Below, piece by piece: positions 1 to 5,958 of a stretch of DNA of 9,057 nucleotides. A program made the position numbers and the translations under genes. Under the pieces are notes generated by a model that ran no database searches, was not told the DNA's origin, and saw only the letters and a list, made by a program, of their open reading frames with translations. How positions within the stretch are numbered: position 1 is the first letter of the stretch; each line of letters begins with the position of its first letter. The stretch spans positions 1 to 9,057 of the forward strand of contig CALBTQ010000007.1 in assembly GCA_937967875.1 (NCBI GenBank), in the 5' to 3' direction. The DNA is from an uncultured Pseudomonadota bacterium (lineage in GTDB: Bacteria > Lernaellota > Lernaellaia > Lernaellales > Lernaellaceae).

Positions 1-46
1 AGATCGTATTCGGTGACTGGAGTTCAGACGTGTGCTCTTCCGATCT
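1..46 (+). other. Illumina sequencing adapter (not genomic)
   Basis: Bases 13-46 match, from memory, the complete 34-base Illumina TruSeq Read-2/multiplexing primer, beginning GTGACTGGAGTTC and ending CTTCCGATCT. Bases 1-4 (AGAT) match the end of the P7 flow-cell sequence. Bases 5-12 (CGTATTCG) sit exactly where an 8-base i7 index lies. The order P7 end, index, Read-2 primer is that of a library molecule, so this is untrimmed adapter joined to the contig end. Genomic sequence starts at about base 47, and no biological meaning should be given to bases 1-46. Confidence 0.97.
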
Positions 47-56
47 CCTTTTTACG

Positions 57-2546
57 TTAAGGCGTGACGACGATCGTCAGGGTGTTCGAAACGCTGCCGT
101 TGCCGAAGCTGTCGTCGAAGGACGAGGCGCCCACGGTGATCGTGTGCGGCTGCCCGGCCTGCAGAACGTCGGTCGTGCCGGTCAGCGTTCGCGTCTGGGC
201 GTCGAAAGTCAGCGTCGCGGTCGCCTTCGCGCCGCCGGGAACGGTTACCGTCGCCGTGGCCGCGCCATACGAGACGATCGCCGGATTCGCGCCGCCCGCG
301 TAGGGGCTGCGCATGCGCCAGCCGTCCGTGTTGGGCGGGTAGGCCGCCTGCACCGCGATCGTCAGCGTGCCGCCCTGTGCCGTCGCGCCCAGGTCGGACA
401 ACTCGACCGAATCGACCGCCGCCAGCGTGAATTCCTGCGAGACGACTTCATAGGGTTCGACGTCGTCGTCGACCTTCGCCTGGCCGGTCACCTTGAAACG
501 CAGCGTGCCGATCGGATCGTCCCAGTTCGTTTCCCAGGCCAGCGAATACAGGAAATCGCGCGATTCGCGCTGCATGTGGCCCAGGTATTGCGGATCGGGC
601 GTGAGCAGCACTTTCATCTCCCAACCCTGGTCGGTGTAAGCCCAGCCGTTGCGCCGCGTCACGTCGACCCACTGGTCGCCTTCACGTTTTTGCAGTTGCA
701 CGGTGAACGCGTCCACGCTCGGATGCCCGCCGTGCCACGCGAAGTTGATGGTGTCGAACCGGTTGTAAGTCGACGCCGGCTGTGTTTCGACTTGGGCGAG
801 GTCGATGGACTTCTCGACGTGCACCGGCTCGTAATCCTCGGTGTAGGCATTCGGCGCCGGATCGTCGTAGGTTGGCGGATAATTATCGGTCAGCTCGGCG
901 CTCATCGCTGCGATTTCCTCGGTCAGCCAACGGCCGTGGCGCGGACCGAACAGACTCATCTCGACCTCGAAGCCGCCCTGGAACCAGTCCCAATCCTGCG
1001 TGATGTAGAACTGATGATTCTGCGCGTAGCCCAGCGTGTTGATGTTCTCGAAGGGCACGCCCAACTCGTCGGCCATCGCCTCGCGGATATCCACCGCCAG
1101 TTCGGCGGTCACTTCGCCCGGCGCCGTATAGAAATAGGTGTCGCCGATCTGCGCGACCGTCAGCGCCGACTGATTCAGGAAGCTGATGTAATCGTCGAAA
1201 ATCGGCCAGTTCAGATCCACCGCGCAACCCAGGTGGCCGTCGACCAGCGCCGTATCCGGATTGTCGCAGTCCACGATGCTGCCGAACATGGCCGGGGCCA
1301 TCACGCCGCATTCGAACGCGCCGCGCTCGAATTCCTGGAACCGGCCGTACAGGTTGTAGTAGCCGAATTCGCCGTCTTCATAGCCCATCGTTTCGCGGTC
1401 GGCGACGTATCGCCGAGTGATGATCTTCATTTCCGGCGTCTGGTTCAGCTCGATTTCGTCGAGCACTTCCTTGGCGATCTGCGCGACCCAGTAGCCGATC
1501 CACTCGGTGATCTCCAGCTTGCGGTGGCCGTCGCTGCTGTCGCGTCGGGGCGTGGCGTCGCCGGCCGAACCCTGCATGAAGATCGCCGTGACCGGATAAT
1601 CGTAAAGCGCCTCGATGCCGCGCTCGACGCCGTCGGGCGCGTCGCCGGTCATCGTCGTTTCCTCGAACACCACGCCGTGCGTCGCGTAGCCGGTCAACAC
1701 GGCGAGCGTCTGTCCTTCCAGATTGTCGACGCGGCCGACCCACAGCCGATTTTCCAGAAAGTCGCCGGGGCCGTTTTCACAGCGGCGGTCGGTGGCGAAG
1801 CGGAAAGTGGGGTCGAAGTTCTCGCGGCCGCCGAAGCCGATCTTCGCCGGAACCATGTTGTCCAGCGCCGCGATGATCACCTCGGCGAAGCCGTCGGCGA
1901 TGCGGTCGGTCATCTCCTGGTCGTAGGCGTCCATGCCGATGAAGCCCAGAATGTCGGGGACGTACAGGTACCGCGCGGCGCCCGAGTGCGTGTGCGAACC
2001 GCTGATGATCAGCGTGCGGTCCAGGTCTACGCCCTTGCGTTCCAGCACGCGCTCGACGATCGCCGTGCGCAGATTTTCCGTGGGAAAGCAGATCGAGCCT
2101 TTGGCGAAGACGATCGTTTCGCCCTCGTAGGACAACGCGACGACTTTGACGTTCGGATGATCGCGGTAGCCTTCCGAGCCGCCCATCAGCACGCTGTAGG
2201 GGGTTTTCGGACCTTCGCGCAGGCCGAAGCCGCCCAAGGGAATGCCGATGGGCACGTTCAGCGGCGCGCCGGCCACACCGGCCTGCATCGCGTCGACGGT
2301 CGTGTCGTCGTCGCCGGTGTCGTCGTCGCCGGTGTCATCGTCGAGCGTGTCGTCGTCGTCGTCGAGGGTGTCGTCGTCATCGTCGTCGTCGATGGTGTCG
2401 TCGTCGCCGGCGTCGTCGTCGCCGGCGTCGTCGTCGCCGGCATCGTCATCGCCGGCGTCGTCGGTGTCGTCATCGTCATCGCCGCACGCTATGACGGAGG
2501 TGATGAGAAAAATCGAGAGTATCAGCAGAGTCAACAGCCGCTTCAT
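57..2546 (-). CDS. Asp-stalked lipoprotein of the neutral/alkaline ceramidase fold (paralogue A)
   Basis: 829 aa; the ATG at 2546-2544 is chosen because GGAGG lies 8 nt upstream and a lipoprotein signal follows at once (hydrophobic residues 4-20, lipobox V-I-A-C, Cys21). A longer in-frame start at 2618 would bury this signal. Residues 22-85 are a poly-Asp/Thr/Gly stalk. The catalytic region (about 89-580) fits the neutral ceramidase N-terminal family (PF04734). It has SGSHTHSG (H185, H187), ATHGVVFEE (H290), TAPGE (E478) and a Tyr 36 residues later (Y514), at the places of the four Zn ligands known in Pseudomonas and human enzymes. The family's GDVSPN nucleophile motif reads GDATPR (329-334), so Ser is Thr332. 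Residues 586-710 resemble the ceramidase C-terminal Ig-like domain, and 712-829 form an extra beta-rich module. Likely anchored in the outer or inner membrane, facing outward. Substrate unknown; amide or ester hydrolysis is inferred. The stop lies only 10 bases from the adapter junction. Confidence 0.85.
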   Translation of the reverse strand: MKRLLTLLILSIFLITSVIACGDDDDDTDDAGDDDAGDDDAGDDDAGDDDTIDDDDDDDTLDDDDDTLDDDTGDDDTGDDDTTVDAMQAGVAGAPLNVPIGIPLGGFGLREGPKTPYSVLMGGSEGYRDHPNVKVVALSYEGETIVFAKGSICFPTENLRTAIVERVLERKGVDLDRTLIISGSHTHSGAARYLYVPDILGFIGMDAYDQEMTDRIADGFAEVIIAALDNMVPAKIGFGGRENFDPTFRFATDRRCENGPGDFLENRLWVGRVDNLEGQTLAVLTGYATHGVVFEETTMTGDAPDGVERGIEALYDYPVTAIFMQGSAGDATPRRDSSDGHRKLEITEWIGYWVAQIAKEVLDEIELNQTPEMKIITRRYVADRETMGYEDGEFGYYNLYGRFQEFERGAFECGVMAPAMFGSIVDCDNPDTALVDGHLGCAVDLNWPIFDDYISFLNQSALTVAQIGDTYFYTAPGEVTAELAVDIREAMADELGVPFENINTLGYAQNHQFYITQDWDWFQGGFEVEMSLFGPRHGRWLTEEIAAMSAELTDNYPPTYDDPAPNAYTEDYEPVHVEKSIDLAQVETQPASTYNRFDTINFAWHGGHPSVDAFTVQLQKREGDQWVDVTRRNGWAYTDQGWEMKVLLTPDPQYLGHMQRESRDFLYSLAWETNWDDPIGTLRFKVTGQAKVDDDVEPYEVVSQEFTLAAVDSVELSDLGATAQGGTLTIAVQAAYPPNTDGWRMRSPYAGGANPAIVSYGAATATVTVPGGAKATATLTFDAQTRTLTGTTDVLQAGQPHTITVGASSFDDSFGNGSVSNTLTIVVTP
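2292..2483 (-). repeat. Low-complexity Asp-codon repeat encoding the lipoprotein stalk (paralogue A)
   Basis: This stretch consists almost entirely of GTC/ATC triplets on the plus strand, which are Asp codons on the coding strand, interrupted by Thr, Gly, Ala, Leu and Ile. Within it a 15-bp unit (GCCGGCGTCGTCGTC, encoding the repeated pentapeptide G-D-D-D-A) runs in tandem from 2406 to about 2463 with few changes. Such DNA is prone to slippage, so copy number may vary between strains or be mis-assembled. The protein segment is a flexible acidic spacer between the lipid anchor and the folded enzyme. Confidence 0.9.
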
Positions 2547-2584
2547 GGGGAGTCCTCCGTGAAAGAGCAAAAAAAAGCCGTTCG

Positions 2585-2613
2585 AGTGTAAGGGATGAAA
2601 CGCGGCTCGACAA
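2585..2613 (-). promoter_or_regulatory. Candidate sigma70-type promoter for ceramidase-like gene A
   Basis: On the minus strand, TTGTCG (2613-2608, 4 of 6 to TTGACA) is followed after exactly 17 nt by TACACT (2590-2585, 4 of 6 to TATAAT). Transcription would start near 2578 and give a leader of about 32 nt containing the GGAGG site. It lies just downstream of the terminator at 2620-2657, so gene A can be expressed independently of the EF-hand gene. The same type of -10 (TACANT) appears before two other genes here. Confidence 0.45.
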
Positions 2614-2619
2614 TCCATT

Positions 2620-2657
2620 AAAAGGAAAGAGAGCGCAATGACGGTCTGCGCCCTCTT
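2620..2657 (-). terminator. Rho-independent terminator of the EF-hand gene
   Basis: Read on the minus strand, AAGAGGGCGCA (2657-2647) pairs with TGCGCTCTCTT (2637-2627) through 11 positions with one G-U pair. The loop is 9 nt, and a T-rich tract TTTCCTTTT follows (2628-2620). It lies 30 nt past the stop of the EF-hand gene and before the promoter of gene A. A second perfect 7-bp hairpin (GCGTCTC/GAGACGC, 2669-2686) sits between the stop codon and this terminator but has no T-tract. Confidence 0.7.
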
Positions 2658-2687
2658 GGAGGTTTCCCGCGTCTCGAAGGAGACGCT

Positions 2688-3104
2688 TTATGCGTCGACG
2701 TCGATCAGGGGAGTTGCGGTGGAGGACGTCAGCGCATCGGTCATGACCTGATAGATGCTCTTCGGTGAATTCTGCTCTTCTTCATCGTCGCTCATCAGTT
2801 GTTTCAGCATGTTCGGATCGTTCGGTGGTGGCGGCGGCCCCATCTCCTCGCGCAGCTTGGCCATCGCGTTGTCCATTTCGGCCTGGTCGAGCGCCCCGTC
2901 GCCGTCTTCGTCGGCATTGCTGAGCACTTCGGCGGCGTCGATGGTCTGCCCCGACATTTCGCTCATTTTGGCCAGCACTTCGTTCAATTCGTCGGCGTCG
3001 ATCTTGCCGTCGCTGTTGGCGTCGGCCTTCTGGAACATCTCCTCTTTGGTCGGCCGCACCATCGTGGGCATACTGCTCATCGAACTGTTGATCGAATTGA
3101 TCAT
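2688..3104 (-). CDS. Small EF-hand calcium-binding protein
   Basis: 138 aa. The start at 3104 is fixed by a near-perfect AAGGAGGT (3111-3118) 6 nt upstream; an in-frame start at 3224 has no such site and adds an Arg-rich, non-homologous-looking head. Two canonical 12-residue EF loops are visible: DANSDGKIDADE (28-39) and DEDGDGALDQAE (65-76). Both carry Asp/Asn at positions 1, 3 and 5, Gly at 6, a hydrophobic residue at 8 and Glu at 12, so both should bind Ca2+. A Pro-rich hinge (90-94) and an acidic run DDEEE (106-110) follow, then a helical tail. The N-terminus is Ser/Met-rich (MINSINSSMSS) with no signal peptide or membrane segment, so a cytoplasmic location or unconventional export is expected. 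Small bacterial EF-hand proteins with such an N-terminus are common but mostly uncharacterised. Lying between two ceramidase-like lipoprotein genes, it may be a calcium sensor or buffer tied to them (inference). Confidence 0.9.
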   Translation of the reverse strand: MINSINSSMSSMPTMVRPTKEEMFQKADANSDGKIDADELNEVLAKMSEMSGQTIDAAEVLSNADEDGDGALDQAEMDNAMAKLREEMGPPPPPNDPNMLKQLMSDDEEEQNSPKSIYQVMTDALTSSTATPLIDVDA

Positions 3105-3237
3105 CGGAGAACCTCCTTGTTGCGCACTTGATTGAAATACCGGCCGGACCGTTTGTCGGCGCCGCCGACGCCCCGGGGATTTCCATTCCGCACCAGTGTG
3201 ATTACCACCTGAAATATCGGACATTTTTCATGGAAAG

Positions 3238-3270
3238 TTTGTATCGTTTTCGTATTGATTTTGTATCGCC
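3238..3270 (+). promoter_or_regulatory. Three direct repeats at exact 11-bp spacing (candidate operator)
   Basis: Three tandem 11-mers, TTTGTATCGTT (3238-3248), TTCGTATTGAT (3249-3259) and TTTGTATCGCC (3260-3270), share GTATYG cores starting at 3241, 3252 and 3263. The spacing is one helical turn, so a protein would meet all three cores on one face of the DNA. The block is AT-rich inside GC-rich surroundings and lies in the divergent gap, about 135 bp upstream of the EF-hand start and 117 bp upstream of gene B. Direct repeats at about 11 bp are typical of OmpR/PhoB-family response-regulator sites. The regulator itself is not in the window. Confidence 0.45.
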
Positions 3271-3339
3271 GTCCGCCGGTCGGCGCTCGTCAACTGTGCG
3301 TCGCTGTGGATAAAAATCGCCGCCGATCGAATTATTCCC

Positions 3340-3368
3340 TTGTTGCGCCGGCCCCTTCCTCCTACAAT
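3340..3368 (+). promoter_or_regulatory. Candidate sigma70-type promoter for ceramidase-like gene B
   Basis: TTGTTG (3340-3345, 3 of 6 to the -35 consensus) and TACAAT (3363-3368, 5 of 6 to the -10) are separated by exactly 17 nt. The predicted start, near 3375, would coincide with the GGGAGG ribosome site at 3375-3380. The leader would then be only about 13 nt, beginning with the Shine-Dalgarno itself. Either the leader is very short or the real promoter lies further upstream. Confidence 0.5.
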
Positions 3369-3387
3369 TCAGGCGGGAGGATCGATG

Positions 3388-5853
3388 ATGAAACCTAAGA
3401 GTTTTTTGTGGATATTTGCGCTTATCCTGGTGGTGGCGTTCGCCTGGTCGTGCGGCGGCGACGATGACGACGACAACGACGATCAGGCCGAGACCGATGA
3501 CGACGCCATCGACGATGACGACGATACCGGCGTGGACGACGACGACAACGACACCGATGACGACGCCACCCCGGATGACGATACGGTTGACGATGACGAC
3601 GACGACACCTTCGCCGACAGCCTCATGGCCGGCGTGGCCGACGGTTATCTCGACGCGCCCATCGGCCTGACCATGGGCGGCTTCGGCGCGCGCAAAGGGC
3701 CGAAAACGCCCTACAGCCAACTGATGGGCGGCTCGATCGGCTATCACGACCGGCCCAACGTCAAAGCCGTGTCCCTGATGATGAACGATCAGCGCATCGT
3801 CTTCGTCAAAGGTTCGATGCCCTGGCCCACCGAAACGATGCGCACGATGATCGTCAACATCATCCGCGAGACCACCGGCGTGGACCTCGACCGCACGTTG
3901 ATCATCAGCGGCACGCATACGCACTCGGGCCCGGCGCGCTTTTTCGTCACTCCCGATCTGGTCGGCTTCATCGGCATGGACACCTACAATCAGGAAATCA
4001 CCGACCGCCTGGCCGTCTCGATCGCCAACGTGATCATGGCCGCGATGAATAACATGCAGCCGGCGAAAATCGGCTTCGGCGCGCGTGAGCAGTTCGATCC
4101 CACTTATCGCTTCGCCACCGACCGCCGCTGCGAAAACGGCCCCGGCGATTTTCTCGAAAATAGGCTGTGGGTCGGGCAGATCGAAGACCTCGACGGCAAG
4201 ACGCTGGCCGTGCTGACCGGCATGGCGATGCACGGCGTGGTCTTCGAGGAAAATTACATGACCGGCGATGCGCCCGACGGCGTCGAGCGCGGCATCGAGG
4301 CGCTGTACGATTATCCGGTCGTCGCGATGTACTTCCAGGGCCCGGCCGGCGACGCCACCCCGCGCCGCAGCAGCGACGAAGGCCATCACAAAGAAGAAAT
4401 TCCGCAGTACCTCGGCTACTGGATCGCCCGGATCGTCCGCGAGATTCAGCAGGAAATCGTGCTCACCGACGAACCGGAAATGCGCATCCTTACCCGGCGC
4501 TATTTGCACAACCGCGAAACGCTCGGCTATCAGGACGGCGAATTCGGCTTCTACAATCTGTACGGCCGGTTCCAGGAATTCGAGCGCGGCGCGCTGGAAT
4601 GCAGCGTGATGGCCCCGGCCGTGTTCGGCAGCATCGTGGATTGCGACGATCCCGAAACCACGCTGGTCGACGGCCACCTGGGTTGCGCGGTCAACCTCGA
4701 CTGGCCGATCTTCGACGGCGCGATCAAGTACCTGGCGCAGTCGCCGGTCACCGTGGCGCAGATCGCCGATACGTACTTCTTCACCGCGCCCGGCGAAATC
4801 ACCGCGCACCTGGCGGTGGATGCGCGCGAGCAAATCGCCGCGGAAATCGGCGTGCCCTTCGAAAAGATCAACACGTTGGGTTATGCGCAAAACTACATTT
4901 TCTACATGACCCAGGATTGGGATTGGTGGCAGGGCGGTTTCGAGGTCGAAGGCTCCTTGTTCGGCTGGCGTTTCGGCCGCTGGTTGACCGAGGAAGTGGG
5001 CCGCATGGCCGTCGAACTGGTCGACAATTATCCGCCGACCTACGAGGATCCGGAACCCAACGCCTACCGCATCGAGGAGGATCCGGTGGCGGCGGAGTTG
5101 TCGGAAAACCTCGGCGTCGTCGAGACGCAGCCGGTCGCGACGGCGTCGCGCTTTGATACGATCTTCTTTGCCTGGCACGGCGGGCATCCCGGCGTGGATA
5201 ACTTCACTGTGACGTTGCAACGGCGCGACGGCGCGGACTGGATCGACCTGACCCGGCGCAACGGCGCGCCCTACACCGACAAGGGGTGGGAGATGAAGGT
5301 CATCCTCGATCCCACACCGCCGTACCTGGGCAACCTGCCGCGCGAGTCGCGCGACTTTTTGTACAGCGTCGAGTGGGAGACGAACTGGGACGATCCGGCC
5401 GGCGTGCTGCGGTTCAAGGTCGCGGGCGCGGCGCAAACCGAAGACGGTCCGGAGCCGTACGAGGTCGTCAGCAACCCGTTCACCATGAACGAGGCCGCTT
5501 CGGTGACCCTGTCGGATCTGAGCGCGCAGGTCGACGGCGATCAAATCGTCATTGCCGTGCGCGCGGCTTACCCGGCGCACCCGACCGGCTGGCGCATGCG
5601 CAGCCCCTACGCGGGCGGCGCCAATCCAGCGATCGTCTCGCAGGGCGCGGCGACCGCGACGGTCGCTCTGAGCGACGGCGCCAAGGCGACCGTGACGCTG
5701 ACCTTCGACGACGAAACGCGGATGCTCACGGGCGCGACCGACGTCATTCAGGCCGGGCAGTCGCACACGATCGCCGTGGATAGCGCGACCTTCGACGACG
5801 GCTTCGCCAACACCAGCGCTACGGGCACGCTTACGACCACGGTCACGCCGTGA
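3388..5853 (+). CDS. Asp-stalked lipoprotein of the neutral/alkaline ceramidase fold (paralogue B)
   Basis: 821 aa from the ATG at 3388, which lies 7 nt after GGGAGG (3375-3380); the ATG at 3385 is also possible. A lipoprotein-like signal (hydrophobic 6-20, A-W-S-C at 19-22) has a bulky Trp at -2, a degenerate lipobox. An Asp-rich stalk spans 25-73. The PF04734-type catalytic region carries SGTHTHSG (H177, H179), MHGVVFEE (H282), APGE (E470) and Y506, matching the expected Zn ligands with the same E-to-Y spacing as paralogue A. The nucleophile motif is GDATPR (321-326) with Thr324 in place of Ser. An Ig-like domain follows at about 578-703 and an extra beta-rich domain at about 707-821. It aligns with paralogue A nearly without gaps outside the stalk, at roughly two-thirds identity or more by eye. 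Conservation of all candidate ligands in both copies suggests both are active. Substrate unknown; ceramide is only one possibility. Confidence 0.87.
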   Translation: MKPKSFLWIFALILVVAFAWSCGGDDDDDNDDQAETDDDAIDDDDDTGVDDDDNDTDDDATPDDDTVDDDDDDTFADSLMAGVADGYLDAPIGLTMGGFGARKGPKTPYSQLMGGSIGYHDRPNVKAVSLMMNDQRIVFVKGSMPWPTETMRTMIVNIIRETTGVDLDRTLIISGTHTHSGPARFFVTPDLVGFIGMDTYNQEITDRLAVSIANVIMAAMNNMQPAKIGFGAREQFDPTYRFATDRRCENGPGDFLENRLWVGQIEDLDGKTLAVLTGMAMHGVVFEENYMTGDAPDGVERGIEALYDYPVVAMYFQGPAGDATPRRSSDEGHHKEEIPQYLGYWIARIVREIQQEIVLTDEPEMRILTRRYLHNRETLGYQDGEFGFYNLYGRFQEFERGALECSVMAPAVFGSIVDCDDPETTLVDGHLGCAVNLDWPIFDGAIKYLAQSPVTVAQIADTYFFTAPGEITAHLAVDAREQIAAEIGVPFEKINTLGYAQNYIFYMTQDWDWWQGGFEVEGSLFGWRFGRWLTEEVGRMAVELVDNYPPTYEDPEPNAYRIEEDPVAAELSENLGVVETQPVATASRFDTIFFAWHGGHPGVDNFTVTLQRRDGADWIDLTRRNGAPYTDKGWEMKVILDPTPPYLGNLPRESRDFLYSVEWETNWDDPAGVLRFKVAGAAQTEDGPEPYEVVSNPFTMNEAASVTLSDLSAQVDGDQIVIAVRAAYPAHPTGWRMRSPYAGGANPAIVSQGAATATVALSDGAKATVTLTFDDETRMLTGATDVIQAGQSHTIAVDSATFDDGFANTSATGTLTTTVTP
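3463..3606 (+). repeat. Low-complexity Asp-codon repeat encoding the lipoprotein stalk (paralogue B)
   Basis: GAC/GAT triplets dominate this segment and encode an acidic stalk (D runs broken by N, T, A, E, Q and P). Unlike paralogue A it shows no clean 15-bp unit, and it is shorter (about 48 residues against 64). The stalk is therefore the fastest-changing part of the pair, as expected for a spacer selected for charge and flexibility rather than sequence. Confidence 0.85.
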
Positions 5854-5868
5854 GGCCGTGACGCGCTA

Positions 5869-5897
5869 CAGACAAAGACCGTTTTTTCGGCTACACT
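5869..5897 (+). promoter_or_regulatory. Candidate sigma70-type promoter for the ferredoxin-like gene
   Basis: CAGACA (5869-5874, 4 of 6 to TTGACA) is followed after 17 nt by TACACT (5892-5897, 4 of 6 to TATAAT, and identical to the -10 proposed for ceramidase-like gene A). It lies in the 105-nt gap after gene B and would give a leader of about 55 nt. The T6 run at 5882-5887 falls in the spacer. Confidence 0.4.
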
Positions 5898-5958
5898 CCG
5901 CCGCACATCCCGGCATGCACACCTGCGACCAGACAAGCGACACTTGCGGAGAATGAAG

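Noticed and set aside
2292..2483. CRISPR-like or minisatellite array suggested by the regular repeats
   Set aside because: The repeats are in frame, encode an Asp-rich linker, and have no unique spacers.
30..2591. An 853-codon open frame on the plus strand, antisense to ceramidase-like gene A
   Set aside because: It starts inside the adapter, is rich in Arg, Val and His without domains, and mirrors the codons of the real gene. GC-biased codons keep antisense frames open.
3089..3103. Inverted repeat TGATC-GAATT-GATCA at the start of the EF-hand gene
   Set aside because: Only 5 bp per arm, AT-rich, and explained by the codons for the repeated Ile-Asn N-terminus; too weak to claim an operator or start-blocking hairpin.
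3202..5766. An 854-codon open frame antisense to ceramidase-like gene B
   Set aside because: Same shadow effect as for gene A; no domain, signal or ribosome site. That both copies show it reflects shared codon use, not a conserved gene.
5842..5862. Hairpin GTCACG/CGTGAC across the stop codon of gene B as a terminator
   Set aside because: Only 6 bp, overlaps coding sequence, and no T-tract follows; the T6 run at 5882-5887 is 19 nt away.
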